Notes: generated from the letters alone by a model not told the origin. 64,000 nt of DNA from Vibrio sp. JPW-9-11-11 (GCF_013369335.1 NZ_SZQJ01000036.1:558001-622000); one strand, 5' to 3'. Shown: positions 26,277-35,400, numbered from the stretch's first letter. Numbers and translations: made by a program.

Positions 26277-26326
26277 CTGTACCCATAAAAAAAGTTCTGC
26301 CTGTGCCTTTAAGCTTTTTCTGTACC
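26277..26326. promoter_or_regulatory. Candidate MocR operator between the regulator and EamA genes
   Basis: The heptamer CTGTACC occurs at 26277-26283 and 26320-26326, with a near copy CTGTGCC at 26301-26307, all in the same orientation. MocR/PdxR proteins are known to bind direct repeats. The first copy lies just upstream of the regulator's start codon, which would suit autoregulation. Confidence 0.45.
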
Positions 26327-26371
26327 TAATACAGTAACCTTATGTGATAGAGAAAAGCCAGAGGAAAGGTG

Positions 26372-27265
26372 ATGCTGATTCGATTAATCCCATTTGTATT
26401 TGTTGTGTTGTGGGCCTCAGGGTTTGTCGGAGCGAGGTTTGGCCTTGAGTATGCTGAGCCAGCCACGTTGCTTTCAATGCGTATGGCAGCCAATGTTGGA
26501 TTGTTTGCGGTATTAATCGTGTTGCTGCGCCGACGTATGCCAAGAGGGCGCACTCTGTTTCACTGTGCGGTGGTCGGGGTGTTAATACACGGGTTTTATT
26601 TGGGGGGGACTTACATTGCAATAGATTTAGGGATGCCATCAGGGCTCGCCTCACTGTTGGTCGGCTTACAACCTATCGTGACAGTACTGTTGCTAGTGGG
26701 TTTTGCAAAGCAAACATTTAAACCGTCCCAGTGGCTGGGGCTCGTGCTTGGCTTTGTCGGCATCAGCTTGGTCCTCCTTGGGAAACTGGATTGGCAGTCA
26801 GAACAGCATCGATTTTTGGCGGTCACTGTGTGTCTGATGTCGCTCATCGGAATTACCCTAGGTACTCTCTATCAGAAAAAATACTGTCCGGGCGTTGATA
26901 TGATAGGGGGGGCGATAGTGCAGTACTTTGCCGCTGGCTTGCTGTTTATCCCCTACGCGTTGAGCTTTGAAACCATGGAAGTTGAGTGGAACCCGGCACT
27001 GATATGGACGCTCATCTGGCTGGTAGTGGTACTCTCGTGTGTCGCCATTTTGCTTTTGCTGTATATGGTCGAGCATGGCGCGGCCTCTAATGTCGCGTCG
27101 GTCTTTTATCTTGTGCCTCCCACCACGGCTCTGCAAGCTTGGCTGATGTTTGGTGAGACGTTCGATCAACTCGGCTTACTCGGCTTTGCCTGCGCGGCTG
27201 GCGCTGTCTATCTTGTCGCCAAAGCGCCTTCATTTAAGGTGTTAAAGCTGGCGTTAAAAAATTAA
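26372..27265 (+). CDS. DMT-superfamily (EamA) transporter
   Basis: An inner-membrane transporter of about 297 residues with ten predicted membrane helices in two EamA repeats. Typical segments are VVLWASGFVGARFGLEYAEP at the N-terminus and VASVFYLVPPTTALQAWLMF near the C-terminus. Start ATG 26372 follows GAGGAAAGGTG. EamA proteins export amino acids, purines or other metabolites. The substrate may be related to the effector of the divergent MocR regulator. Confidence 0.9.
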   Translation: MLIRLIPFVFVVLWASGFVGARFGLEYAEPATLLSMRMAANVGLFAVLIVLLRRRMPRGRTLFHCAVVGVLIHGFYLGGTYIAIDLGMPSGLASLLVGLQPIVTVLLLVGFAKQTFKPSQWLGLVLGFVGISLVLLGKLDWQSEQHRFLAVTVCLMSLIGITLGTLYQKKYCPGVDMIGGAIVQYFAAGLLFIPYALSFETMEVEWNPALIWTLIWLVVVLSCVAILLLLYMVEHGAASNVASVFYLVPPTTALQAWLMFGETFDQLGLLGFACAAGAVYLVAKAPSFKVLKLALKN

Positions 27266-27337
27266 TTCTCCTTTCGGCTTAGAAGTTCGTTATTGATTGA
27301 ACTAGTTTTAAATAAGGAACGAAGGGAGGGCGTGCGT

Positions 27338-28114
27338 GTGTTGGACTATCAATCTATCAATCGTTGGATGATCGCGAGCTGCTTAATAGTGTGGAGTGGC
27401 ATGGTATTAAGCGCTGAGAATGACTTACGCGACGTTGAATTTTTTACTGAGGCTTATCCACCCGCCAATTTTATCCAAGACGAACGAATGACGGGCTATT
27501 CTGTGGATATTTTACTCGCGGCGAGTGAAATGGTGAATGAGCCAATCACTATGTCGCAAATTACCCTACAACCTTGGGCACGCTCCTATCGTACCGTGTT
27601 GACGCGTAAAAACTCTATCTTGTTTTCCACCACTCGCTCTGAGCATCGTGAAGCGTTGTTCCAATGGGTGGGTCCCATCGTTGACATCAAGGTGGTGGTC
27701 TTGGCACGTAAGGACGCTAAAATAGCAATTAACGACCCGCTTGATATGGCTAACTATCGAATTGGTGTTATCCGTGATGATATAGGTGAACAGAGTTTGC
27801 TTGAGCTTGGTATACCTAGAGAGGCGATGCAGGAAGCCTCTTATGTGACAGTGCTTGCAGAGCAGTTAATGAAGAAGCGCATTGACTTGCTGGTGTATGC
27901 AGAGCGCGCCGCATTTTGGTGGTCGAGGCAAGCCGGTGTCGACCCGGATATATTTGAGGTGGTGTACGTGGTTAAACAAGGCGATGTGTATTATGCGGTT
28001 AACCGCGATACCAGTGCCGAAGTGGTCAAGAAGCTGCAGAAAGGCTTGGATATGCTCAAGCAGACCGATGAATCAGGTTCTAGCCGCTATCAAGAGATTT
28101 TGGCGAACTATTAA
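27338..28114 (+). CDS. Periplasmic solute-binding protein (SBP_bac_3-like)
   Basis: A secreted protein of about 258 residues. GTG 27338 is chosen as the start because GGGAGG lies eight bases upstream and the hydrophobic signal (WMIASCLIVWSGMVLS) then follows closely; TTG 27293 and GTG 27332 are alternatives. Motifs of the type 3 binding family are EFFTEAYPPANFIQDERMTG, YSVDILLAASEMV and YRIGVIRDDIGEQ. It has no transporter partner next to it. Several such orphan binding proteins occur in vibrios. It ends before a hairpin shared with the convergent gene. Confidence 0.8.
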   Translation: MLDYQSINRWMIASCLIVWSGMVLSAENDLRDVEFFTEAYPPANFIQDERMTGYSVDILLAASEMVNEPITMSQITLQPWARSYRTVLTRKNSILFSTTRSEHREALFQWVGPIVDIKVVVLARKDAKIAINDPLDMANYRIGVIRDDIGEQSLLELGIPREAMQEASYVTVLAEQLMKKRIDLLVYAERAAFWWSRQAGVDPDIFEVVYVVKQGDVYYAVNRDTSAEVVKKLQKGLDMLKQTDESGSSRYQEILANY

Positions 28115-28119
28115 CGATT

Positions 28120-28142
28120 AAGGGCAGCGCGCGGCTGCCCTT
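28120..28142. terminator. Hairpin between convergent genes
   Basis: AAGGGCAGC (28120-28128) pairs with GCTGCCCTT (28134-28142) around GCGCG. There is no clear T-run on either strand, so termination may be weak. Confidence 0.45.
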
Positions 28143-28150
28143 GATGAGAT

Positions 28151-28699
28151 TCACACTTTGGCTTTTTTGACAAAATAGGGATTGTCGAACTTCTTAGGGT
28201 GGCCCAATTCGGAAACTACCAACTTGTTCCACAAGGCTGCGTCAAATTCACCTTTTGGGATCGAAGGGTAGAGTGTGTCAGCTTCTTCGTTGGCGAAGCG
28301 CATAAACTGCTTCTTTTTTATTTGATTGTATTTACGGGCCACGCGATTGTGCTTAGCGATCCATTCCTGTTTAAAAGCGATCAGTCCCGGCTCCGCTTGT
28401 TCCAACGGTAAACGTGATAAATAAATGCGTTTATATGAGACTTTACGATCCAGCATGGTACGCATCGCGGTTTGAATGTATTTACCGTGATGGGTGATAG
28501 AGATGGTGTCGTTGTCAAACAGTTGAACACACCAACCCGAAGGCAGGAAGTTTTGTTTTCGATACTGCTTATTGCGCACTTCAATTGCCTGGTGCATGAC
28601 AAGATCAGACGTACCATTAAAGGTTTGTTGCCATTTTCCTATCCGGATCTGGATAGCCGTTGGCAATCGATAAATATTGGTAAATTTATCTTGTTCCAT
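28151..28699 (-). CDS. Hypothetical basic protein
   Basis: A 182-residue cytoplasmic protein that I do not recognise. It is rich in Lys and Arg, especially residues 115-150 (HNRVARKYNQIKKKQFMRF), and has no membrane segment or cysteine cluster. The length of the frame and Vibrio-like codon use support a real gene, but no ribosome-binding site is visible before ATG 28699. A roughly 300-base gap separates it from nadE. Confidence 0.65.
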   Translation of the reverse strand: MEQDKFTNIYRLPTAIQIRIGKWQQTFNGTSDLVMHQAIEVRNKQYRKQNFLPSGWCVQLFDNDTISITHHGKYIQTAMRTMLDRKVSYKRIYLSRLPLEQAEPGLIAFKQEWIAKHNRVARKYNQIKKKQFMRFANEEADTLYPSIPKGEFDAALWNKLVVSELGHPKKFDNPYFVKKAKV

Positions 28700-28951
28700 A
28701 TTATGAATACACTACGTTTGCGTCGATAGAAGAAAGACAAAGTATTGGTGGCGATTTAATTCACCTAACTACCATGAACCCACGTAAGGGAGCGAATGTT
28801 ATCGGCATAGTGTAGTGAAAAGCGATAAGAGTCGCTAGTCATGAATGACAACAATTGGTCAATTGTGTGACGGCTTAAGCTAACGTTGATTAAAGTGGCA
28901 GCTGGCAATAATGCGCAATTATGAATCGGTGTTGATATATTTGTTATAAGT
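28700..28951. other. Intergenic stretch with no recognised gene
   Basis: Between the hypothetical gene and the nadE hairpin there is AT-rich sequence. A leftward open frame of 76 codons (28765-28995) overlaps the nadE terminator hairpin and has no ribosome-binding site, so I see nothing coding here. Confidence 0.5.
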
Positions 28952-28977
28952 AAGCCCTTATCAACGGATAAGGGCTT
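28952..28977 (-). terminator. Hairpin downstream of nadE
   Basis: AAGCCCTTA (28952-28960) and TAAGGGCTT (28969-28977) form a 9-bp stem 22 bases past the nadE stop. The following tract on the minus strand is only moderately T-rich. Confidence 0.55.
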
Positions 28978-28998
28978 GATGTGAAATCCAGTCACGTA

Positions 28999-29826
28999 TT
29001 AGTCGTAAATCGTAGGGATAGGCTCACGCTTATGTTGGGTGATGGTGTAAATGTGGACCAAGCGTTCAACCACTTGTTTAGATACCGGTTTGCCCTCTAA
29101 GAAGTCATCGATCTGGTCATAAGTCAGATTAAGAGCGTCTTCATCTGCCTTTTGCGGAGCGAGCTCTTCCAAATCGGCCGTCGGTACTTTCTTCACGAGC
29201 AGCTCCGGTGCGCCTAGTGTTGCAGCGATTTGGCGAACCTGGCGTTTGCTTAAGCCAAACAGCGGGGCTAAGTCACAAGCACCGTCACCAAACTTGGTAT
29301 AAAAACCGGTAATGTTTTCGGCTGAGTGATCGGTCCCAATCACTAAGCCGCCGACACAACCAGCAATTTCGTATTGAGCGACCATACGAGCACGTGCTTT
29401 GACGTTACCTTTGACAAAGTCTACTTTGGCGCTGTCTTGTGGGAATAAGCCTGTGTCCTCAAGTGCGACTTGGCTTGCGGCATGCAAACCGTCAACACCC
29501 GCTTTGATGTTCACCGAAACCGAGTGAGTAGGTTGGATAAACTGAAGGGCTAGCTGCGCTTCGTCTTCGTCTTTTTGTTCACCGTAAGGCAGTCGCACGG
29601 CGATGAACTGATAGCCACCATCGGTATCTTGGTTGAGTTCGTCCACGGCCAATTGAGCCAAGCGACCACATGTGGTCGAGTCCACGCCGCCACTGATACC
29701 AAGTACTAGTGACTTGCAGCCGGCTTGTTGGAGTTTGCGTTTAATAAAGTCAACGCGTCGTGAAATCTCAAATTGAGGGTCAATCGTTGGCAGAACACGC
29801 ATTTCATCGCGAATTAACTGTTCCAT
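28999..29826 (-). CDS. nadE: Ammonia-dependent NAD+ synthetase
   Basis: Catalyses the last step of NAD synthesis: nicotinic acid adenine dinucleotide, ATP and ammonia give NAD. Start ATG 29824-29826 is chosen because AGGAAGGAAACAAA precedes it and the 275 residues equal E. coli NadE. The pyrophosphatase loop SGGVDSTTCGR is intact, as are GTDHSAENITGFYTKFGDGA and the C-terminal KREPIPTIYD. No glutaminase domain is present, so free ammonia is used. It is divergent from a NadD-like gene. Confidence 0.96.
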   Translation of the reverse strand: MEQLIRDEMRVLPTIDPQFEISRRVDFIKRKLQQAGCKSLVLGISGGVDSTTCGRLAQLAVDELNQDTDGGYQFIAVRLPYGEQKDEDEAQLALQFIQPTHSVSVNIKAGVDGLHAASQVALEDTGLFPQDSAKVDFVKGNVKARARMVAQYEIAGCVGGLVIGTDHSAENITGFYTKFGDGACDLAPLFGLSKRQVRQIAATLGAPELLVKKVPTADLEELAPQKADEDALNLTYDQIDDFLEGKPVSKQVVERLVHIYTITQHKREPIPTIYD

Positions 29827-30011
29827 TTTGTTTCCTTCCTGCAAGCAATATATTCAAAAACGGTATCAAAAATCGGTAACTTTATCAGGTCCACCTCGCT
29901 TGGGTTTTTCAGTGACGAAGAGGACATGTTAAACTCACCGTGCCTTATCATACCTTAAACAACAAATTAGAAAACCGTGATCACAGTTTTCATCAATAGT
30001 GAATGAGACAA

Positions 30012-30524
30012 ATGAACAAGATAGCTGTATTTGGAAGCGCATTTAACCCACCGAGTCTAGGCCACAAAAGCGTCATTGAGTCGTTGTCTCACTTTGACCA
30101 GGTGCTTCTTCTGCCTAGTATTTCTCACGCATGGGGCAAACAGATGCTCGATTACACGTTGCGTTGCCAACTGGTCGATGCGTTTGTGCGCGATCTATCA
30201 GCGACAAATGTCGAGCGGAGTGATGTAGAGGAGCATTTAGTTCAACCCGATACGAGCGTCACGACTTACGCGGTTTTGCAAGCATTAGAGCTGAATTATC
30301 CTGACAGCCAACTGACGTTTGTTATCGGTCCGGATAATTTATTTAACTTCGCTAAGTTCTACCGCGCCGAGGAGATTTTGCGGCGTTGGTCATTGCTGAG
30401 TTGCCCAGAGAAAGTGGCGGTAAGAAGCACGGATATTCGACATGCGCTGAGTCATCAGCAAGATATCAGCCACCTGACTACCCCATCGGTTGCGAAATTG
30501 TTGGCTGAACACCAATACTACTGA
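30012..30524 (+). CDS. NadD-like nicotinate-nucleotide adenylyltransferase family protein
   Basis: A cytoplasmic nucleotidyltransferase of about 170 residues. The N-terminus KIAVFGSAFNPPSLGHKSV is the adenylyltransferase motif, although the first His of the usual HxGH is Ser (SLGH). The second motif is VRSTDIRHAL near the C-terminus, and TFVIGPDNLFNF is also typical. It is shorter than housekeeping NadD (about 210 residues), so it is probably a paralogue for NAD or related nucleotide salvage. It is divergent from nadE, which supports a role in NAD metabolism. Start is ATG 30012 or 30003. Confidence 0.82.
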   Translation: MNKIAVFGSAFNPPSLGHKSVIESLSHFDQVLLLPSISHAWGKQMLDYTLRCQLVDAFVRDLSATNVERSDVEEHLVQPDTSVTTYAVLQALELNYPDSQLTFVIGPDNLFNFAKFYRAEEILRRWSLLSCPEKVAVRSTDIRHALSHQQDISHLTTPSVAKLLAEHQYY

Positions 30525-30552
30525 GTCGCTTAACTTGCAACGACCTTGCTTA

Positions 30553-32403
30553 CTAGCCATTGGAAACCCGTTGTTTATCGATGTAAGCCAAGTATTTGTC
30601 AACAATTTGTCGCGGTGGTTCAGGCCTTGAAAAGTAGTAGCCTTGGATTTGTGTACATCCCATCTGGTAAAGCTTGTCGAGTGTGATTTCATCTTCAACA
30701 CCTTCTGCGATCAAGCAGACGTTTAGTTGTTCGGCAAGCTGGACCATCAACCATACCAACCGCTCGGCGGTCTCGTTTTTTAGCATGTTTTGAATGAAGC
30801 TAGCATCGATTTTGAAACAGTCGATCGGGTAGCTGTGGATATAATTGAGGCTCGAGTATCCGGTACCAAAATCATCCAATGCCACTTTAAACCCTAAAAT
30901 ACGCAGCTTAGAAAGGATCTGTTGTACTTCATTAGTGCGAGTTAACAATACGGTTTCAGTCAGCTCAATGGTGAAATCTTGTGGCGTAAAGTTATAGCGG
31001 CGCAAGGTGGTCAGTAAGTGCTCTAGGTAACGCGCTGAATTGTTGAACTCGTGAGCAGAGCAGTTGATGCTTAGGCGAACTGGATGCCCTAAGCCTTGTT
31101 CCAACTCGTATTTTGCTTTGCATGCTAGCTCAACAATGCGCTCACCTAGCTTGACGATCAAGCCCGATTGCTCTGCAGCGTCGATAAACTCAACCGGTGA
31201 CACTGCCCCAAGTGCTTTACTTTGCCAACGAGCTAATATTTCAAAGTAGTCCCAACGAGCGTGATCTTTTCGTACTATGGGTTGAGCGACAACATAAATC
31301 TCACTATTACTGATGTTGTCGATATTCAGTTCACTGCGTAATGCGTCAATCACCAGCGCTCGGCGATAGTATTGGGCGCTAAGATGAGTGTCATAACACT
31401 GCACACTGGTGTGTTTTGACTGCTTGCAATCTTTCAGCGCTAAGCTCGCGTTGTTGAGAATTTGATCGGCAGAGTGGGTTTGGCCACCGCTGTTGGCAAG
31501 GCCAATACTGATATTAAACTGAATAGTATGCGCCTGATCTTGATAGCCACGATCCAGTTTTTCGATGATCTCATTGCAGACCGTAAAGGGATCGCCAGAT
31601 AAGGTAATAAAAGCGAACTCATCCCCGGCAATTCGATAGGCAAGCTGTTTGTCTTTGAGCGCGTCTTTGATTGTGGTAGCGACAAATTTAATGATCTGAT
31701 CGCCAATATAGTTGCCATGCAAATCATTGATTGATTTGAAGTTATCAATATCTAAATAGGCCAGTGTAAAAGGCGTGTTGGGTGATTCGATTAACTTTTG
31801 CAGCTTATCCGATAAATACCCTCGGTTGAGTAGCCCAGTGAGATTGTCATGTGACACTTCGTAACTCAGTTGATCAACCAGTGAATCTGCTCGGGCGGTG
31901 AGCCATTTGGCCTTCAGATGATGGGTAACAATATTCGCAACTAACTTGTGGAAGTAGACTAGCGGCTTGACGTCTTTATCTTCTATAGCGTCTCTATAGG
32001 TTGAGAGTAGGATACCTAAAATTTCACCATTATGTGTTTTGAGAGGTACACCTATGTACGCTTCAATATCATTGTCGAGGATAAAGGGTTCCTCGCTGTG
32101 TCGGCTTAGCGCGCCTTGTTGACAAACGATGACATCTTGGTTCGATTGAGTGACAAAGGAGTAACTGGTACGGCTGATCGGCGAAAGACAGATTCCTCGA
32201 TGCAGCCTCTGGTTTGATGCAGAGGCGAGAAGGTTTGATTTTGCAGTGAATTGATCCAATTCAATAATACAGGTACAAAACGACTGAGAGTATTGATGCA
32301 ACTCGTAAGTCGCTTTGTTGAGCAGTTCTAGCCCATCTAAACTGAGAATACCATTAACTGTGTCCACACTTAATGGTGCTTGAACCGACGTTGTCCTAAC
32401 CAT
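30553..32403 (-). CDS. GAF-GGDEF-EAL cyclic-di-GMP protein
   Basis: A soluble protein of about 616 residues from ATG 32403 (TTG 32445 is an upstream alternative). The first ~150 residues look like a GAF sensor domain (IEAYIGVPLKTHNGEILGIL). A GGDEF domain follows with an AGDEF active site (about residues 259-263) and no I-site. The C-terminal EAL domain keeps DDFGTGYSSLNYIHSYPID, ELTETVLL and AEGVED, but the signature is EIL instead of EAL. The phosphodiesterase residues are mostly present, so it may degrade c-di-GMP, with the AGDEF domain possibly active or regulatory. It is convergent with the NadD-like gene. Confidence 0.9.
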   Translation of the reverse strand: MVRTTSVQAPLSVDTVNGILSLDGLELLNKATYELHQYSQSFCTCIIELDQFTAKSNLLASASNQRLHRGICLSPISRTSYSFVTQSNQDVIVCQQGALSRHSEEPFILDNDIEAYIGVPLKTHNGEILGILLSTYRDAIEDKDVKPLVYFHKLVANIVTHHLKAKWLTARADSLVDQLSYEVSHDNLTGLLNRGYLSDKLQKLIESPNTPFTLAYLDIDNFKSINDLHGNYIGDQIIKFVATTIKDALKDKQLAYRIAGDEFAFITLSGDPFTVCNEIIEKLDRGYQDQAHTIQFNISIGLANSGGQTHSADQILNNASLALKDCKQSKHTSVQCYDTHLSAQYYRRALVIDALRSELNIDNISNSEIYVVAQPIVRKDHARWDYFEILARWQSKALGAVSPVEFIDAAEQSGLIVKLGERIVELACKAKYELEQGLGHPVRLSINCSAHEFNNSARYLEHLLTTLRRYNFTPQDFTIELTETVLLTRTNEVQQILSKLRILGFKVALDDFGTGYSSLNYIHSYPIDCFKIDASFIQNMLKNETAERLVWLMVQLAEQLNVCLIAEGVEDEITLDKLYQMGCTQIQGYYFSRPEPPRQIVDKYLAYIDKQRVSNG

Positions 32404-32520
32404 AATAGGTAACTCACTTATTAGTGTGGCTTTGCCACTTATCAATTGATTGGGTTACCTAATAAATATGGTATCAGTCGCATAGTAATGCAAATGTCCA
32501 TCGTGTTTAATGCGTTAAAG

Positions 32521-33405
32521 CTACTGCAACTCCTGCTTAAGACGGCGTTTGAGGTAGTCGAGAAACAACTGGGTGCGAGTATGCTGGTAGTCGAGCTTGG
32601 GATAATATGCGTAAACGGTGGCTTCATCGGTTGTGATACCCGGGAGTACGGGTCTGAGAGCGCCAGACTTCAAGTCCTCTTTGATCATGACATCATTCGT
32701 TAAAAGCAGCCCCATACCGCTCTTGGCAGCATAAAACAGCGCTTCAGGGTTGGTGGTGGCAAAGTTGCCACTCAGATTAAGCTTTTGACCGTTGGTCAGG
32801 GTAATCTCCCGTTGAGTTCTCTCGCCCCATGCCAACATATTGTGCTGTGTTAGCTGCTGTGCATTGGTCGGCTCTCCAAATTTTTCGATGTACCCGGGGG
32901 AGGCATAAAACCCAGCTCGGTGTTCAAATAGGGGAGTGGCTTTAAAGCTTAAAGAGTTCAGTTGCTCAATTTCGCGGCTGATGAAGAGATCTAGGCTGAG
33001 GGTGGGCAGTTGTCCCGGTGTTGTCGTGATCAATTGAATGCGGATATCCGGGTACATCTGGAGAAAATCATTGAGGTACTGAACTAAGAACTTTGACCCC
33101 ACCGCGAGGGTGGCTCCAATTTTTAACAGCCCTGCAGGGGTCTGGGATACTGAGCGTGTCTCGTCGACGATAGACTGCCATTCATCTAACTGAACTTTGG
33201 CTCGCTCATAAAACAGAGCGCCTGCTTCCGTTTGAGTGACGGAGCGGGTCGTGCGTTTCAACAGTTGTACGCCAATGCGCTCTTCGAGCCAATGAATACG
33301 TTTGCTGATCGCTGAACTTGTGGTGTTGAGCTTACGTGCTGCGCCATTGAAGCTGCCCTCATCCACTACACGAATATAACTTTGTACGCTTTGTATCCAA
33401 TCCAT
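32521..33405 (-). CDS. LysR-family transcriptional regulator
   Basis: A 294-residue regulator. The N-terminal winged helix is SFNGAARKLNTTSSAISKRIHWLEERIG (described in parts: SFNGAARKLNTTS then AISKRIHWLE) and the C-terminal effector-binding domain follows (LKIGATLAVGSKFLVQYL). It belongs to the CrgA/AaeR-like subgroup. It is divergent from a Bcr/CflA-type exporter across 114 bases and is the likely regulator of that exporter. Confidence 0.92.
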   Translation of the reverse strand: MDWIQSVQSYIRVVDEGSFNGAARKLNTTSSAISKRIHWLEERIGVQLLKRTTRSVTQTEAGALFYERAKVQLDEWQSIVDETRSVSQTPAGLLKIGATLAVGSKFLVQYLNDFLQMYPDIRIQLITTTPGQLPTLSLDLFISREIEQLNSLSFKATPLFEHRAGFYASPGYIEKFGEPTNAQQLTQHNMLAWGERTQREITLTNGQKLNLSGNFATTNPEALFYAAKSGMGLLLTNDVMIKEDLKSGALRPVLPGITTDEATVYAYYPKLDYQHTRTQLFLDYLKRRLKQELQ

Positions 33406-33519
33406 TGTCTCTCCAATTAATTCTTAGCTGGAACTAATCACTTTCCAAAACGCTATATTATCATTTCATGGTGGTCAATCTAAACTGCATTCAATGATGC
33501 ACACCAGAGGAGATCCACA

Positions 33520-34698
33520 ATGAAGAAAACGCCGATGTTATTGGCCATGATGATCATTGCAACAGGGCAAGTTGGTGTTAGCATCTATCTTCCTTCTCTG
33601 CCTCTAATTAGCCAGACTCTCTCAGCGAGCCAAGCCGATGTTCAGCTCGTCGTCACACTCTTCTTAGTCGGATTTGGTGCATCACAGCTTTTTTACGGCC
33701 CACTTTCTGATGCAATTGGACGGCGGCCAGTGTTTATCCTTGGGCAAGGGATATACTTGCTGGGGACGGTTATCTGTTTACTGTTTGCCAGCTCGTTAGA
33801 GCTATTGATCTTTGGTCGATTGCTGCAAGGTCTCGGTGCAGGGAGTGCATCTGTACTTGGCCGCAGTGTGCTTCGCGACAGTTATGACGGTGCGCAGTTG
33901 ACTCGCGCGCTCTCTTACATTTCTGTAACGGCGTCTATTATGCCGATATTGGCGCCAGTAATGGGAGGGTGGATAGCCTTCTATTTAGGCTGGCAGTCGG
34001 TATTTGTTTTTGTACTGGTCTATTTAATCGCGATCTTCACGCTGGGCTACTTTGTGTTGCCAGAGACGATGACTTACGGTAAGTCTCGTTTTAGCTTGGT
34101 TAAAGTGATGACGAACTACCGTGATCTCCTGACGAATCGCCAAGTATTGTCTAGTGCAAGCTATAACTGGATCAGCTATCTGGCGAGCTTGGTGTCGCTG
34201 TCGGTGATGCCATTCCTATTGCAACATCAATTAGGCCTAACGGCGGCACAGTATGGCTCAGTGATGATTATTCCCTCAGCGGGATTGATGATTGGCAGCG
34301 TCACATTGAACATGTTGAATCGTTCACTTTCCGCTAGGCAGATCTTGGCTCTTGCCATCGGCCTGATCATGACCGCTGGTGGCTGGCTAGTCATGGCGCC
34401 AATGACACTGTTGAACGTGGTCGCGCCGTTTACACTATTGGCCGTGGCGCAGGGACTGTCATTTCCGATTTCGATTAGCATGTTGCTTGAGCCGCACAAA
34501 CGCCAAGCGGGCGCTGTATCGGCACTATCGGGTTCTATTCAAATGTGTTTAGCCGGATTATTAGGCGGGTATCTTGTTGAAAATTGGGTCAATAGTCCCA
34601 CGGCCATGGGCCTGTTTTACCTAATGTGTGCTCTAGTTATGGCTTTGGTACTCGTCACCTCTAGGATGAAACACAGTGTGCAACAAGAGTTTGCTTGA
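33520..34698 (+). CDS. Bcr/CflA-type multidrug efflux MFS transporter
   Basis: A 392-residue major facilitator protein with twelve predicted transmembrane segments. The Bcr/CflA signature is seen in VSIYLPSLPLISQTLSASQA and FGASQLFYGPLSDAIGRRPV (motif A), then RLLQGLGAGSASVLGRSVLR (motif B/C area). It exports drugs or metabolites by proton antiport. A good ribosome-binding site (AGAGGAGATCCACA) precedes ATG 33520. A LysR gene lies divergently upstream, and a short acidic-protein gene follows 38 bases later. Confidence 0.93.
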   Translation: MKKTPMLLAMMIIATGQVGVSIYLPSLPLISQTLSASQADVQLVVTLFLVGFGASQLFYGPLSDAIGRRPVFILGQGIYLLGTVICLLFASSLELLIFGRLLQGLGAGSASVLGRSVLRDSYDGAQLTRALSYISVTASIMPILAPVMGGWIAFYLGWQSVFVFVLVYLIAIFTLGYFVLPETMTYGKSRFSLVKVMTNYRDLLTNRQVLSSASYNWISYLASLVSLSVMPFLLQHQLGLTAAQYGSVMIIPSAGLMIGSVTLNMLNRSLSARQILALAIGLIMTAGGWLVMAPMTLLNVVAPFTLLAVAQGLSFPISISMLLEPHKRQAGAVSALSGSIQMCLAGLLGGYLVENWVNSPTAMGLFYLMCALVMALVLVTSRMKHSVQQEFA

Positions 34699-34736
34699 CG
34701 TACAATGCGCGCAATTATTCAGGTGAGAGAAATCAG

Positions 34737-35087
34737 ATGGAATACAATCAATTTTCAGCACTCGTTATGACTTTGTGTGAGCAAGAAAATCTGCCTCAGG
34801 CGCTCGAATTACTGAAAACTTGCCAAGATCAGGAAGTGGCTGAGGCAGCGCAATCATTGACCGGTCAATTTGCTCTGGCAGAAGTTGATGGCGCCAAGCG
34901 CATCTACCATGTGACTGTGCAAGAGAACGAGCAAGGTGAACAGCAAGAGTACGTCGAGCACGTGATGGACGAAGGGGAAGATGTCATTCGTTTTGTTGCG
35001 TGGTTCTTCGAAGCAATGTTTGATGTGAAGCGCAAAGAGACTTATCAAGCGGCGGGCAAAACCTATCAACAACCTAAGCGGAACTAA
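34737..35087 (+). CDS. Hypothetical small acidic protein
   Basis: A 116-residue cytoplasmic protein, rich in Glu and Gln. Start ATG 34737 is favoured by GGTGAGAG seven bases upstream; the frame is open further 5' but overlaps the MFS gene. I do not recognise a family. The middle part HVTVQENEQGEQQEYVEHVM looks like a beta-rich segment and the C-terminus is basic. It may be co-transcribed with the MFS gene. Confidence 0.72.
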   Translation: MEYNQFSALVMTLCEQENLPQALELLKTCQDQEVAEAAQSLTGQFALAEVDGAKRIYHVTVQENEQGEQQEYVEHVMDEGEDVIRFVAWFFEAMFDVKRKETYQAAGKTYQQPKRN

Positions 35088-35168
35088 AAGCTAAATTAGT
35101 GTGATATATGTCTTGATTTTGCCTTGTTTGTGATTAAAATCACACTCCTAGTTATCGAGGAGAGACTC

Positions 35169-35303
35169 ATGAATCACGAATTAGGCAATGCCTATCTTGG
35201 CCAAATGATCGCCAAACAAGCCATGCACGATGCGCTTTATGGTAAGCCTAAAGCGAAAAAGGCCTCTTTCATCAAACGAATGATGAAAAAGATCGGTCAT
35301 TAA
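35169..35303 (+). CDS. Small 44-residue basic protein
   Basis: A short gene from ATG 35169 to TAA 35303. It is preceded by TCGAGGAGAGACTC, a strong ribosome-binding site at ideal spacing. The N-terminal half (MNHELGNAYLGQMIAKQAMH) could form an amphipathic helix and the C-terminal half is strongly basic (KPKAKKASFIKRMMKKIGH). A terminator follows about 70 bases later. No family is recognised. The strong site and dedicated terminator make it a credible gene. Confidence 0.7.
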   Translation: MNHELGNAYLGQMIAKQAMHDALYGKPKAKKASFIKRMMKKIGH

Positions 35304-35371
35304 TCGCAATCGGTGAAATGGATGTTGTGCCGCATGGGTGTGAAACGTAGCTTTCATCTCATGCCGTCAAT

Positions 35372-35400
35372 CAAAGCCCCGCATAGTCGCGGGGCTTTGT
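35372..35400. terminator. Bidirectional terminator
   Basis: CAAAGCCCCGC (from 35373) pairs with GCGGGGCTTTG (to 35399) around ATAGTC. It separates the rightward small gene from the leftward glutaredoxin-fusion gene. T-runs are short on both sides. Confidence 0.75.

Noticed and set aside
28765..28995. Leftward 76-codon frame between nadE and the hypothetical gene
   Set aside because: It contains the nadE hairpin and has no ribosome-binding site or recognisable composition.
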